A stretch of DNA of 64,000 nt from Closterium sp. NIES-65 (GCA_948144175.1 CANXME010002307.1:1695001-1759000); one strand, 5' to 3'. Counted from the stretch's first letter, positions 21,655 through 33,981 are shown. Numbers and translations are program-made. The notes: generated by a model not told the origin, from the sequence alone.

Positions 21655-22148
21655 GTCGGTCGGGTCAGGGCGTCGGCGATGTTATTCGCCCCTTTCTTGT
21701 ACGTGATGCGGTAGGTGAAATGGCTCTCCATGTAATCCAGCCACCGGATCTGTCGTGGATTGAGGTTGGGCTGGGCTCGCAGGTACTGTAGGGACTTGTG
21801 GTCCGTGCGCACAATGACGTCGGCGCCCACCAGGTAGCAGCGCCACAGTTTGAACGCGTCGATAATGACGAGCATTTCCTTATCGTGAATCGGGTAGTTG
21901 CGCTCGGCAGCTTGCAGCTTGCGTGATTCGTAGGCGATCGGCTGTAGCCCGTTCCCGAAATCTTAGAGTAGGACAGCCCCGATGGCGAAATTAGAGGCGT
22001 CGGTTACGACTTCGAACGGCTTCAATGGGTCGGCAATGCGGAGTACAGGAGGGGAAACGAGGAAATTCTTGAGCTCCTGGAAAGCCGCCTCTGCCTCCTC
22101 CCCCCACACGAAATAAGCGTCCTTGTGCAGCAGGTCGGTCAGCGGGCC
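21655..22148 (-). pseudogene. Gypsy-1 RT end and RNase H part
   Basis: Fossil segment with FQELKNFLVSPPVLRIADP, then VVTDASNFAIGAVLL (RNase H first Asp) and IVRTDHKSLQYL, followed by the tether KKGANNIADALTRP. It continues across Copia I from the RT at 25900. Confidence 0.88.
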
Positions 22149-22153
22149 GGTTA

Positions 22154-22278
22154 TGTGAAAGAAAGAACGAGAATGAGTTGAACTATGAATGAAGTGAGTA
22201 CAAATATGAAACCCTAATTGGGTTGTACCCCCTATGGGATACCCCACTATAGCCTACACAAATAAGTAAGCTATAATG
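22154..22278 (-). repeat. 3' LTR copy of Copia I
   Basis: 125 bp, identical to 25668-25792. It is directly joined to the integrase-coding part on its inner side. Confidence 0.9.
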
Positions 22279-22279
22279 C

Positions 22280-23410
22280 CTCGCGCACGACAGAAGGCAC
22301 GCAGAAGGCCAGAAGAGAACTCTCCGCCTCTGTCCGAGTGCAGACGCAACACAGGAAAGTCCGAGCCAAAGCTCTGCCTAAGTCGGAGACGAGCTGCGCG
22401 GATCCAGTCGATCAGCACCTCAGTGACATCACACTTGCTGTGCAAGGGGAAGACTGTGGTGTAACGCGAGTAGTCGTCAACCACTAACAGGAAGTAGCGC
22501 TCGTGACCGAGTCCACGGACGCGGGCAGGGCCCCACACGTCCATGTGAAGCGTCTGCAACGGAGCCTCTGTCGGAGGAAACTGGGAGGAGTGAGGGGCAG
22601 CACGCTGGCGCCCCTCGACACAGGGGACACAGGCAGGGCCAGGGCCCTGAGGAAGGGGAGGGAGGGACCGGGGGAGACCAGACACAAGAAGACGGGAGGC
22701 CATGCCTCTGAGCCGAAGCAGAGAGGGGTGGCCAAGGCGGTGGTGCCAGAGGAGAGTCTCGTGAGACAGACGGCGACACGAACAGGGGGCAGACTCAGGA
22801 CCAGACCTGGACGCTGCAGCAAACACCTGACGAGACGAAGGGACTCTACCAGACTCAGCACCGGGAGGAGAAGCAGTGGTCAGTGTGTACAGGCTCGACC
22901 CTGGCTGACGTGTAAACGTAGCCAGGTGGCGACTTGTGCTAGCCTCTGTGCAGTGTGTCACCCGCTGACGAGCAGGAGTGAACTGGTGGACCCCCACATC
23001 CTGTAGGTCAGCACCACTCACCAGGTTCGTAGAGAACGAGGGGAGGTAAAGACCAGTCAGGGTGCCAGAGGGAGCCGCCGGACACGGGAGGACCGTGGAG
23101 AAGCGAGACAGGACAGGACCCCCAGAGGGGTCAGCCAGGGACACCGCAACCGGCCGTCTAAGCGGCGTGAGAGTGGTGCGGTCCCGAAAGAAGGAGCGAG
23201 ACGCCCCAGAGTCAAGGGTGAAGGTGTGGGAGGCAGACGCCGACACAGTACCTGAGAGGGCAGACTCACTAGCACGTGAGAGCACAGACGCACTGGCACC
23301 TAGAGCAGCAGCCTCACTGGCACCTGACATAGCAGTACCAATGCCCGGGTCGGGCGGAAAGCACCGGTAACAGTCACCATCATCACTAACAGTCACAGCA
23401 TACATGGCAG
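22280..23410 (-). pseudogene. Copia I protease and integrase front part
   Basis: The retropepsin motif TFTLDSGASRSFF lies at about 23177-23230. Integrase follows with HRLGHPSLLRLRG, CVEGRQR, HMDVWGPARVRG and RLHSDRGGEF. Similarity to the K, A and F proteins is high over this range. Confidence 0.88.
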
Positions 23411-24758
23411 CAAGGATAGCATCAAAGTCAAGATCAAACACAGCTACACCAGCCCTAGACAGCTCTCCCCAGCGGGGGATCTCAGAGGCCTCCGGAAACT
23501 GCTGGCGCCAAGCGTCGGTCAGGCGGGCAAAGAAGCGGTGAGCGGTTTGGGTGCCCCCACACTGCTCACCCGCGCGGTCGCCGGTGCGAAGGACGTAGGT
23601 GCAGGGACCGAACGCCCCACCACGCTGACGCTGCGAGTACCACTCACGGAGCTGCTGAGGGGCGGGGACGTCGCGAGAGTGCTGCTGCTGCTGCTGCTGG
23701 CGCTGACCACCCGGAGTGCCGCTCCTCTGGGACGAGCCACTCCGACCACCTCCACCACCGCCACCCCCGCCTCCGCCGCCACCGCCGCCACCGCCACCCT
23801 CGCCCCCGCCGCTCCCACTGCCTCCTCCGCCACCACCTCCGCCGCCACCTCCGCCTCCATCGCCGCCACCAGTACCTCCACTCCCGCCTCCACCCCCACC
23901 GCCACCCCCACTCCCCCCGCCGCCCCCACCTCCTCCGCCACCGCCCCCGCTAGCTCCACCCGCTCCCTTGCCCCCCTTGCTCCTGCCAGAGCGGCGCCTA
24001 CCGCTGGGGGCAGACGCCGCACCGACCGACTCTAAACCAACGAGGTCGGCCGCAGCAGCAGAGGCGACAGAGGGTAGCAGGGGTGAAGGAGAACACCCCT
24101 CAAAGATGGGGGTGCGCGGGTCACCACGAGAGGCCCCTACAGCGACTATGCTTTTCTCGGCCGCTAGTAGGGACTTCTCAAGGAGGTCGACGGTGAGGGT
24201 GGTGGGACAGACAGAGAGAAACTGGTCCCTAACAGCACGAAGGGACTCAGGGAGACGGGTGACTAGAAAGTAGAGGGTGATGTACATGGGAGGGTGGTTT
24301 TCGGCGAGGAAGGCAGCAGGAAGCGCAGCTCGGTAGCGAGTGTCACTAGCGCGAAGGTGGGTAAAGAGGTCATTGACTGTGGGAAAGGCAGCAAGGTCAG
24401 GGAAGAGGTACGGTAGCATGAGGCGGCTCAGTGTAGCAGTGGAAGGGGAGGAGTAGCGCGCAACTACAGCGTCGCACAAGGCCTGAGCGGTCTTGCACTG
24501 ACTAAAGTGTGCACGCTTGGAGGAAGGGAGGTGGCGACGCACAGCAAGACGTGCAGCAGCATCGCGTGTGGCCCACTTGGAGCGAACAGTGGGGTCAGCA
24601 TCAGCAGGAGGGGCAGGGACAGTGCCAGAGACAAAGTCAAAGAGAGAAACCTGATTGATCGCATCGCACAGTAAGTACAGCTGCAGGTCCTCAATCCAAA
24701 CTGCAAAGTCAATGGCGCGATCCTCAGCGTCAAAAGTCAGGACACTGGGGGTGGCCAT
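23410..24758 (-). pseudogene. Copia I gag part
   Basis: Fossil Gag from the ATG at 24756-24758 (MATPSVLTFDAEDRA). After the UBN2-like region comes RGDPRTPIFEGCSPSP, then a Gly tract of about 70 residues (23740-23960) and the lineage-specific motif CTYVLRTGDRAGEQCGG near 23550-23605. Here the H and last C differ from the other copies. Confidence 0.88.
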
Positions 24759-24879
24759 TGTAGCAGCTGACAGTCTCACCGGGCAGGAAGAGTCGGGTAG
24801 CACAGCGACACAGCAACACGGCAGCACAGCATTTGCGCCGGCCCAGGAGCATTATGAGCCTCACAGGAGCAGAAGATCG

Positions 24880-25560
24880 GCTCCTCGGGCGGCTCGGGCG
24901 GCACGGGCGGCTCGGGCGGCTCGGGCGGCTCGGGCGGCGCAGGCGTCTCGCGGGCGGCTCGGGCGGCTCGGGCGGCGCGGGCGTCTCGCGGGCGGCTCGG
25001 GCGGCTCGGGCGGCGCGGGCGACTCGCGGGCGGCTCGGGCGGCTCGGGCGGCGCAGGCGTCTCGCGGGCGGCCGCACGGGCGGCTGGGACGGCTCGCGGG
25101 CGGCTGCACGGGCGGTTGGGGCGGCTCACGGGCGATGCACGGGCGGCTGCACGGGCGGCTGGGGCGGCTCGTAGGCTGCGCACGGGCGGCTGCACTGGCG
25201 GCCGCATGGGTAGGTGCACGGGCGGGTGCACGGGCAGGTGCACGGGCGACGCGGCGGCGAGGCCGCGTAGCAGAGGGCGGCGGGGCCGCGTGAGCAAGGC
25301 GGCGGGGCCGCGTAGCAGAGGGCGGCGGGGCCGCTTAGCAGAGGGCGGCGGGGCCGCGATCGAAGGGCGGCGGGGCCGCTTAGCAGAGGGCGGCGGGGCC
25401 GCGATCGAAGGGCGGCGGGGCCGCTTAGCAGAGGGCGGCTTGGCCGCTAAGGAAGGGCGGCGGAGCCGCGATCGAAGGGCGGCGGGGCCGCTAAGGAAGC
25501 ACGGCGGAGCCGCGATCGAAGGGCGGCGGGGCCGCTAAGGGAAGGGCGGCGCGACGGGCC
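24880..25560 (-). repeat. Leader minisatellite of Copia I
   Basis: Two blocks. At 24890-25080 there are repeats of GGCGGCTCGGGCGG with GCGTCTCGC inserts. At 25250-25540 there are repeats of GGGCGGCGGGGCCGC with GATCGAA or TTAGCAGA inserts. The sense strand is C-rich. Confidence 0.85.
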
Positions 25561-25667
25561 GCTGGGGGCGACACAACGGGTCGCGAAAAAAAAAGGAAAA
25601 CGCGCCTCAGGGCGCGCTTCGGTGGGCCCTAGAAGCAGTCCCTAGGAGGGAACCTGCTCTGATTCCA

Positions 25668-25800
25668 TGTGAAAGAAAGAACGAGAATGAGTTGAACTAT
25701 GAATGAAGTGAGTACAAATATGAAACCCTAATTGGGTTGTACCCCCTATGGGATACCCCACTATAGCCTACACAAATAAGTAAGCTATAATGTTCTGACA
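25668..25800 (-). repeat. 5' LTR of Copia I
   Basis: 133 bp, TGTCAGAACATTATAG to TTTCTTTCACA on the minus strand. The adjoining primer site reads TGGAATCAGAGCAGGTTCC, close to the initiator-Met tRNA complement. Confidence 0.92.
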
Positions 25801-25859
25801 GGTTATCCCCGCCATATTTGGGATAAACCGTCGGACGTAATTCACAAACCCCCGAAAAC

Positions 25860-26560
25860 TCTGAAGTTCCGTGACATTAGTCGGGGCCTTCCACTCCTAG
25901 ATGGTCTTGATTTTCGCCGGGTCGATTTTAATGCCGTCGCGGGAGATGACGTGCCCTAAAAACTCCAACTCCTGCTTAAAAAACTCGCACTTAGAGCCCT
26001 TGGTGATGAGGCGGTTCTCTTGCAATCGCTTAAATACTGCGTCCAGGTCGCGGAGATGCTGCTCCCGTGTCTTGCTAAAGATGAGGATATCATCCAAGTA
26101 GACGATCACGCATCGGTCTAGAAGATCCCGAAAAACTCTGTTCACGGTGAACTGGAAGGTCGAAGGCGCGTTCGTGAGGCGGAAGGGCATCATTGGAAAT
26201 TTGTAACTCCCGTAGCGTGTGCGAAACGCTGTCTTGTGATAGTCGTCGGCGAAGACTCGAATCTGGTGGTAACCGCCACGTAAATCAATTTTTGAGAAAA
26301 AGCGAGCGCCGCGAAGTTGGTCGAGGAGGTCGTCGGTGCGTGGGATTGGGTAGCGAGATTTGATGGTCACCCGGTTCAACGCGCGATAATCGATGCACAT
26401 GCGAAGCCCGCCGTCCTTTTTTGGAGTGAACAGGATCGGTGCCGCGAACGGTGAGGTGCTCGCCCGAATGAATCCTTTCTCCAGCAGTGCGTCAATTTGT
26501 CGGCGTAGCTCCTCGAGTTCCGGCTGGGTCAACCGCCACTGTGTCCGAACAGTTGGTTGC
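25860..26560 (-). pseudogene. Gypsy-1 reverse transcriptase part
   Basis: Fossil RT with MCIDYRALNRVTIKSRYPIP, FSKIDLRGGYHQIR, FRLTNAPSTFQ and the catalytic CVIVYLDDILIFSK, then FLGHVISRDGI. This is a standard Ty3/Gypsy order. Confidence 0.92.
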
Positions 26561-26689
26561 GCGCCAGGTTCCAGCTGGATCTTATGGTCTTCGGGTCTCT
26601 CAGGTGGCAGCCCAGGTGGCAGATCGTCCGAGAAAATGTTGGGGTACTGTCGAATTAGCTACGCTAAATCTGGAGGTACAGCTGCACAC

Positions 26690-27572
26690 AACTTCTCAAT
26701 GTCCTTTCCGTCGGTGTCGACTGCCAACTCGCGTAAGCAGACAGCGAACAGCTGCGCGCCCTTTCGCGTACTGCTTCGAGGAACGATGTCGGCCAGCTTC
26801 GGCGGACCTCAAACTGTATTTCATATTCAAGGCCGCTGACGTATTTATCCAACCGCTCTGCTTTCGACATGTCATCGATCTGGTCGGCGAAGCCCATAAA
26901 TGACGCCGTGTAGTCTTGGACAGAAGCCATCTGCGACCATGCACGCAGCTTCATACGAGCTTGCTCCGAGGTGGATACGTGCTCGAAGCGATCTCGTAAG
27001 GCTGCGCCCCACTCCTTCCACGTGCGTATCTTGGTCACACCGAAGATTGGTTCTGCCCCTTGATTAACCACTGTAGAGGTCCCGTCTGCCGTATGTGTCA
27101 CACCTGTCGGCGTCCCCGTTTCCAAGGTCCGGCGCCACCACTCAAGTGCTGCACCTCGAAGAAGCGAGACCGCGTAATTAATAAGCATGGCATCGTCATT
27201 AACTCCGGCTGCAGTGAAAAAGACCTCGACCCCGAACAGCCACCCTTTTACCGTAACCTTTTTGTCCGTAGGGCTAAACGGGGGCGGGTTGATGGGCTTG
27301 ATCTTGATCGTCGTGACTGCAACTGGCGCAACTGCCGCTTGCCGCCTATCTTCTTCCTCAAAGTCACGTGTGAGCTCGTCCAGAGGATTGCCCATCACTT
27401 GACTGTTGCCCTCGCCTTCTTCATCGGGCGACTCCTGACGCGCTTCACCTCGCGCCTGGCGTAGCTCAGCGTTTTCTCCTCGTAGTGTTGTCACTTCCGC
27501 CGATAGTGTCCGTACTGTTGCCTGTAATGCTGCCATTTGTGCCAACATTTCGTCCAACTTCTCCTGATCCAT
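26690..27572 (-). pseudogene. Gypsy-1 gag part
   Basis: Fossil Gag from the ATG near 27572 (MDQEKLDEMLAQM). A short coiled-coil-like start (LQATVRTLSAEVTTLRGENA) is followed by the Ty3/Gypsy capsid (retrotransposon gag) fold with GAALEWWRR and WKEWGAALRDRF. Confidence 0.85.
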
Positions 27573-27757
27573 GTGCCTAACGCTTCGTCTGGTGGGCAAG
27601 TGGGCACCCGTGGTATCCAGGTAAGTGAAAACACGAACTATCGCAGTCGGGCAGGATTGAGTTAACAATCCCTGCAGCCAACCGTCGTGTAGTCAGTAAA
27701 CCAACCACACCCCTGCCACCAAACTACCCTCGAAAAGCGGGGTGAACTAGGAAAGTA

Positions 27758-27769
27758 GCTCTGATACCA
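27758..27769 (-). other. Primer-binding site of Gypsy-1
   Basis: The minus strand reads TGGTATCAGAGC, an exact initiator-Met tRNA complement, two bases inside the LTR. Confidence 0.85.
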
Positions 27770-27771
27770 GG

Positions 27772-28048
27772 TGTTATGAGTTGTAAAAGAGAGTGCACAG
27801 GTAAACGAATAATGAGACTGTGATTGAACGAACTGAGAATACAATGAATGGGCAGACTAATGTAGGGCTAGCCTAGCTGGGAGGAAACCTCGGGCACGCG
27901 AGGTTGGGTGCAGGTTTGGCGATGGAAATGCCGAAGGCGACGCGAGGAGCCTCGGCAGCGTTGAAATCGGCCGAACGTGCGAACTCCGAAAATCGGGTTG
28001 TACGCGAAGCAGTCAACCCCGATAAGGAATTCGGGAAAATTCCTTACA
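27772..28048 (-). repeat. 5' LTR of Gypsy-1
   Basis: 277 bp, TGTAAGGAATTTTCCCG to CTCATAACA on the minus strand. A diverged relative stands alone at 35082-35299. Confidence 0.88.
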
Positions 28049-28325
28049 AATACCCTCGTTCTCACGTGCAACACGCAGGAAGTGGAACTAGCATGGCAGA
28101 ATAGGTTTTTTTTGGGTGGGTAGACTACATCGCTCCATGGCTGTAATAAGTCAATCTACGTAAGGATTTTTTCACCATTCTTTACCGCGTCATCTCAACA
28201 TCGTATAATGGCGTATTCGAAGTGAACGTCCAGAGTTATGTCAGTAAATGTCAACCTCGGATCGACGGTTCCAACCGTCAGGATTCACCGACATCCCTCG
28301 ACGTGGAGAAACGTGTAGCACTTTG
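28049..28325. other. Short spacer between Gypsy-1 and Copia G
   Basis: No gene seen. It is AT-richer than its surroundings and has a small inverted repeat GACGGTT CC AACCGTC near 28264-28279. Confidence 0.5.
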
Positions 28326-29343
28326 TGTTGTGCCAACACAATACAGTGGCACGGTCATTGCACTCCCATTCGGCCTAAAAGCTTGCTCAGCTTCTGGAAT
28401 TTTGTGGGGAGGTTTTTCAACATGTGTTCTTCAAACCCTAAAAGTTTCAGAGTTTTTGAAGCAGTTACCAAGGCATGACAACATTTTATGTTTCAAGACT
28501 TATGGCATCCCGGAAGTGTGTGTTACTCCTTTTTGGTAAAACCTGAGTTCACCATTTCGGCTGCTGACTCGTCTACCGAGATCTGATTGGTCTGAAATTC
28601 TGTCTGGCAATTTTTTGTCGCGCTATGCAGGTGGTCACCAAGTTTCAGAACGATCCAACATCTGAGCATTGCGTGACAGCTGCCGAAATTCACTGTTCCG
28701 TAGTCATGGTGCACTGTTGGCAGCATTTCCCTTCCCACCCTTTCATTGCTGTCATGCCAATGGTGCAGGGACAGAGAATGAGACAAGAAGTACAGGTGGT
28801 CAAGCAGGACTTTACATCCCTCCTTTTGAGAAGTGTGGTCTTCCTGGAAGCAGCTTGCAAAAGGGTGCAAGTGGGAAGACAAGCTGACTCATGTTGGCTT
28901 GATTCACTATTGGTAGCCTTGAGTACAGCTCTGAACATCCAAGTGTGGTTGGCTTTGCTGACCTAGCTAAGATGTTTCCCATCCTTCTCTAGCCTTTCTC
29001 CCCTAGGACTCAACCTTCTCTGAGTTCCCAGGATGACCCAACCCCTTATGAGTCCCCTAGGCAATGTTGTACTCACCTCTTCCTTGCATCAATGAAACAA
29101 CACGTTTTTCAGCCAAGCTTATGTTTTTCGTTCACTGCGTAGTGCACACACCTTTGATAATAGCAAATAATATACCGTTGGAGAGCAGACACATAAAACT
29201 AACAGCTGTCCAAGTTTCAGCCTTGTGTGTTATTGGAGCTGATCGTGACGGCATTTTGAACAGAGGCGGTTTGAAGACGTCAGATTATGCTTGGGGAGTT
29301 TCATGGGCATCCGCGACCTCTAAGTGGACTCTTGACTATAACA
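28326..29343 (+). repeat. 5' LTR of Copia G
   Basis: 1018 bp, TGTTGTGCCAACACAATAC to GACTATAACA. It contains an open frame of 113 codons (28625-28966) that is also open in the 3' copy. Confidence 0.92.
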
Positions 29344-29345
29344 AG

Positions 29346-29357
29346 TGGTATCAGAGC
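29346..29357 (+). other. Primer-binding site of Copia G
   Basis: TGGTATCAGAGC two bases after the LTR, an exact match to the initiator-Met tRNA complement. Confidence 0.88.
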
Positions 29358-29382
29358 TGTTCTACTCTGTTCGTGGGTGAAT

Positions 29383-30480
29383 ATGGAGGCTGAAGGTTCT
29401 GCTCCAGCTGGTCCTAGTGGCAGTGGTGGCGTGAGAGGCGTTGGGGAAGCGGGAAGAGGCGTTGCAGGCGGATCTGCACCAATGGCTTCCGTTTCAACAT
29501 CAGCTAAGGATGATGTGAAGGCATTCAACCTGGAGAAGTTCTCTGGGGATGATTGGGCATCATGGAGCTTCAGGATGGAGCTCCTCTTCAACCATTATGG
29601 GCTGCTTGAAGTGATGGATGGAGAATTGAAGAGGCCTATGAGCGAAGGAGCGACCAAAGAATGGGATCGCCGGTCCAAGGATGGATTCTTCCTTCTCTCC
29701 CAATGCCTCTCATCCAACCAGCTGCACCACATCAAGCATCTCATCAAGGAAGCTGAGTGTGGTTCTAAGGCATGGAGGATATTGAAGGACGTCCATGCCC
29801 CCAGCAGCGAAGCAATGGTGGTGGTGCTCGAGCGACAACTCCGTGCGGTGAAGATCAACGAGGGTGATGCCGTACAAGGAGCGTTCGATCAACTCCGGGA
29901 CCTCTATGTGAAGCTCTCTGCTGCTGGTGTGGACTACCCTGAGAAAATCAAGTGCTACAAGGCTCTCTCCCTGCTGCCGGAGTCGTGGGGGCCCTTGGTG
30001 GTCAACCTTAATGGCATGAAGGACTTGTGGTCCCTTGAGTGGATTCGCGCGCAATTTCTTCAAGAGGAGTTTTGGAGGAAGGAGCTGACCGCCGCTGCCG
30101 GTGAAGGTGGAGGTTCAGCCTACGGCATGAAGGGCTTCAAGGGGCGTGGCAGCAAGAAAGGCAAGGCCAAGGAAGGCTCTGGAGGGGAGCAGCATTCGGG
30201 AGGGAAGCGTGGCAACAAGGGAGGCAAGCGGTGTGGCGGCAAGTGCTGGTATTGCCATGTGGAAGGTCACCCATGGTTTAAGTGCCGCAAGTTACCTGAC
30301 GGTTGGAGGCCTGGTCAGCCATCACTTGAAGGCTCCAAGGGTGTTCATGGAGCTATGGGAGAAGGCGTGGGCAGTGAGGAGGGCGATGGAGGTGCTGGCG
30401 GATACGGCGGCATGTTCTACCATATAGGAGAGGCGTGCTCCGAGGACATAGTTGTGCCGGCCAGCAAGGTTGCTCTTCAC
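29383..30480 (+). pseudogene. Copia G gag part
   Basis: Fossil Gag from MEAEGSAPAGPSG. The UBN2-like helical region carries FSGDDWASWSFRMELLF, VMDGELKRP and VVVLERQLRAVK. A Lys/Gly-rich linker precedes the knuckle CWYCHVEGHPWFKC, a standard C-x2-C-x4-H-x4-C, near 30245-30290. Confidence 0.9.
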
Positions 30481-31960
30481 CGCTCCTCCCATTGGGTCAT
30501 CGACACGGGAGCCTTCATGACCATGACCAACCGAGAGGATCTACTGGATGAAATCAGGCCATCAAAGGCAGCCACCGTCGTTTCAGCCACCGGCCAAGTT
30601 GTACCCGTGCGTGGCGAGGGGAGAGCCATGTTCATGGGTGCGGATCGGAGGCTTGTGGGGCTGAAGCGTGTTCTCCTTGTTCCTGGATTGTGTGCCAACC
30701 TCCTCGCTACCAAGGCCCTAAGTGAGGCAGGGATGAAGATGGAGATGTTGGGCACAAAGGTTTTCAAGGCAACTCTGGATTGGCGCGTGTTGTGGGACCT
30801 CCGAGGCGGCAAGGACATGCACCGGTCCATGTGGGAGATACCGGTGCTGCCATGGAAGGAGGCGGCTGCGCGCTTCGCTTCTGGAGGTGTGATAGGAGGG
30901 CATGTTAACCACGTGGACAATGGAGGAGGTGGTGATGATAGTGATGGTGGGCTCCTTGGGCATGGAGGGGCTGAGTTACCAAGTGTAACTCCTAGCACAG
31001 GTGAGACGGATTGGCTCACCGCACACTGTCGCTTTGGCCACGTGGCGCTACCTCAGTTGCAGCAGCTGTTCAAGGAGGAAAGAGTCAAGGGGCTGAGGAT
31101 AAAGGGGGAGCCCAAGGAGGTGGGATCTTGTGAGACTTGCTTGACCAGCAAGTTTTCACGGTTTCCCTTCCATTCGGTGGAGGGGAAGTCGAGTGACCCG
31201 GCGGAGCTCGTGCATGTGGATCTCGTGGGACCCATGAAGGTGACGGGAGATGGTGGGACCCCGTATTCCATGACCATGGTGGATGACAACACAAGGCTCA
31301 CCTGGTCCTTTCCACTTGCAAAGAAGAGTGATGCTGCAAGGGTCATAATTGAAGAGTGGCTGCCCATGGTGGAGCGAGAGAGCGGCAAGCGGGTGAAGGC
31401 GATTCGTAGCGACCGTGGTGGGGAGTTCTTGGGAGCGGAGTTCCGGAGCTGGCTGAAGCGGCACGGCATCATGCAGCAGCTCACCATGGCCTACACCCCT
31501 CAATCCAATGGCGTGGCAGAGAGAGCGATCCGGACCATCGTGGAGGGCGGGAGAACGATGTTGGTAGACTCGGGTCTACCCTTACGATTCTGGCCCCTCG
31601 CTATTCGCCATGCCACCGTCATCAAGAACCGAGTATTGACTCATGTGGAAGGGCAGCATTGGGTCCCTATGGAGAAGTGGAGAGGCAAGAAGCCCCTGGT
31701 GGATATGCTTCGAGTCTTTGGGTGCATGGGACTCGTGCACGTCCCTAAGGAGAAGCGTGACAAGCTTCAAGCGGCGGCGGTGTGGGCTGTTCATTTGGGA
31801 CTTGCACAAGGGAGCAAGGGGTGGCTCATGTGGGACCCAAAAGCCAACACCATCTTCACCACCAGAGATGCCAAGTTCATGGAGGGGCTCATGTGCAAGG
31901 AGTGGTTGGAGCGAGGGAGGAGCAAGGTCACCATTCCGCTCGGAATAGAGGTGGGAACGA
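30480..31960 (+). pseudogene. Copia G protease and integrase part
   Basis: The retropepsin motif HWVIDTGAFMTMTN lies near 30490. Integrase follows with HCRFGHVALPQL and CETCLTSKF (zinc region), HVDLVGPMKV, AIRSDRGGEFLG and NGVAERAIRT (catalytic triad), then MLRVFGCMGLVHVP and the usual Copia tail. Confidence 0.92.
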
Positions 31961-32149
31961 ATGACCCACTCCTCATTGTTGTCTTCATCTTCAGAGGTAA
32001 CGGAGGTGTCACATGACTTGGGAGGTGCTGAAGGGGAGGCAACAGAGTTGGAAGGAGTGTTGCAGCAAGAGGAGGCCCCTGTAGCTGAGAGAGGTGATGC
32101 CGGGGAGGAGGTGCAGCAGCCAACATCATCCCCTTCGCTTCCGCCAAGG

Positions 32150-33300
32150 CGGACAACCCAAGGGAAGCGTGGTGCTGTCCGCGGTGGAGCTAAGGTGGGT
32201 GCAGCCAAGGAGAGGCCCAAAAGAGCTGCTCACCCAAGGGATTTCCTCAAGTATGAAAGGCTTGGGGATCCTAAGGCATTGCTGGTCCAGGGGGAGGAAG
32301 ATGATGAGGAGAAGGGAGCCGAGGGAGAGATGGAGCAGATTTGTTGCTTCGGTGTCAACTTACCTCATGAACCGACTTCAATGGAGGAAGCACTTGCTGG
32401 AGATGATCGAGAGGCTTGGTTGGCTTCAAGGGAGGATGAGTTTCAGAGCCTCATGAAGAATGGAACATGGACCCTCACAGATCTGCCCCCGGGAAGAAAG
32501 GCATTGGATTGCACGTGGATATTACGCGTGAAGACCAATGCGGAGGGGAAGTTGGAGAGGCGCAAAACAAGACTTGTGATCAAGGGCTTCTAGCAGAGGG
32601 AGGGGGTTGACATCAAGGAGGAGTTTGCTCCTGTTGCCAAGGCTCCTACGCTCCGGGTGTTGCTAGCAGCCGCTGCCGTTTGTGGTTGGAAGGTGGAGCA
32701 AATGGATGTGAAGACGGCTTTCCTCTATGGCGTGGTAGATGAGGCGATCTACATGAAGCAGCCAGAGGGGTATGACGATGGGAGCGGACGTGTTTGCAAG
32801 CTCAACAAGGCCCTCTATGGCCTCAAACAAGCTCCAAGGTGCTGGTATGCAAGGCTGGTGGAGGCTTTGGAGGCTCTTGGCTTCAAAGTCAGCGGGTGCG
32901 ACGAGAGTCTTTTCATGACCGAGGGGAAGGAGGAGAAGGTGTTTCTTCTTGTCTACGTCGATGACATTCTCCTCGTCTCTCCATCCCTAGAGAGGATCAA
33001 GGAGGTGCAAGGGAAGCTGAAGGAGACCTTTCAATGCAAGGCCCTTGGACCAGTGGGGTATTACCTTGGTCTTCATGTGGAGCGGGACGAGGTGAAGGGA
33101 TGGTTGAGGCTTCACCAACACAAGTACCTTGCAGCCATGGGGGACAGGTATGGGCTGGAGGAAGGGAGGAGTGTGAAGACTCATCTACCCTCAGGGTTTC
33201 AGCTACACCTTGATGAAGAGGAGGGTGAGGTGTTGGAGCCTGAGTTGCAGCATCGGTTCCAGTCAATGGTGGGGAGCTTGATGTATGCTTCGGTCAACAC
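32150..33300 (+). pseudogene. Copia G reverse transcriptase part
   Basis: Fossil RT with CTWILRVKTNAEGKLERRKT, QMDVKTAFLYGVVDEAIYM, LYGLKQAPRCWY and the catalytic YVDDILLVS, then YYLGLHVERDE and SLMYASVNTRPDISFAVSQL. Confidence 0.92.
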
Positions 33301-33981
33301 TCGCCCCGATATTTCATTTGCGGTTTCGCAGCTGGCTCGTGTGGTGTGTAGGCCCCTTCAAGAGCACCTTGATGCAGCAGAGAGGCTGGTGAGGTACTGC
33401 ATGGCAACCTCAAGGGTGGGGCTGCAATATTCAGTGCATGGGCAGCTGAAGCAAAAGGGAGTGGAGGAGGTGAGCACGAAGACCGGTGCACCTGCAAGGC
33501 GTGGACACTTGTACCTCTCGTGCTTCACCGACGCTACATGGGCAAGTGACATCAGTGATGCTACATCCCATGGTGGCTATGTATGCTGTGTTGGAGGGAG
33601 TCCAGTAAGCTGGAAGTCTAAGAAGCAAGGGGAGATAGCTCACTCATCAACGGAGAGCGAGTACATGGCGTTGTTTCATGGGGTGAAGGAGGTGGTTTGG
33701 ATGAAGAGGTTGCTTGAGGAGTTGGGGCAGGAGCAAGAGGGTCCTACACCTGTGTTTTGTGACAGCCAAAGAGCAATTGCAATGGCTCGCAATGCTGTGC
33801 TCCATGGGCTGAACAAGCACATGCATATCAAATGGCATTGGGTGAGGAAGGAGGTGAAGAAGGGCACGATCTCCTTGCACTACATCAACACTGCCAAGCA
33901 ACCTGCAGATTTTTTGACAAAGCAGCTTGCAGAGCATCAGCATTGGACCTGCGCCACCTTGTGTGGCATGTCCTTCAACTA
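33300..33981 (+). pseudogene. Copia G RNase H part
   Basis: Fossil RNase H with CFTDATWASDISD, SSTESEYMALFHGVKE and FCDSQRAIAMARN. It ends with the MHIKWHWVRKEVKKGTI block and CGMSFN. Confidence 0.92.

Larger units (their letters stand above)
22154..25800 (-). mobile_element. Copia element I, young shortened copy nested in Gypsy-1
   Basis: Minus-strand Copia of the short-LTR lineage with a perfect 5-bp target repeat GGTTA (22149-22153 and 25801-25805). It carries LTR, primer site, leader, gag, protease and the front of integrase, and no RT or RNase H. The two terminal repeats are identical over the 125 bp they share, so insertion was recent. The coding part left is one long open frame. It could move only with help from an intact relative. 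Confidence 0.93.
19930..28048 (-). mobile_element. Gypsy-1, chromovirus, host of Copia I
   Basis: Minus-strand Ty3/Gypsy retrotransposon with a chromodomain, interrupted by Copia I at 22154-25800. From the right the parts are 5' LTR, initiator-Met primer site, gag, RT, RNase H, integrase with chromodomain, polypurine tract and 3' LTR. Not every expected part is recognisable and it is broken in several places. The LTRs differ by about four substitutions over about 227 aligned bases plus one small length difference, roughly 2%. It is therefore fairly young, yet older than I. Confidence 0.9.
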
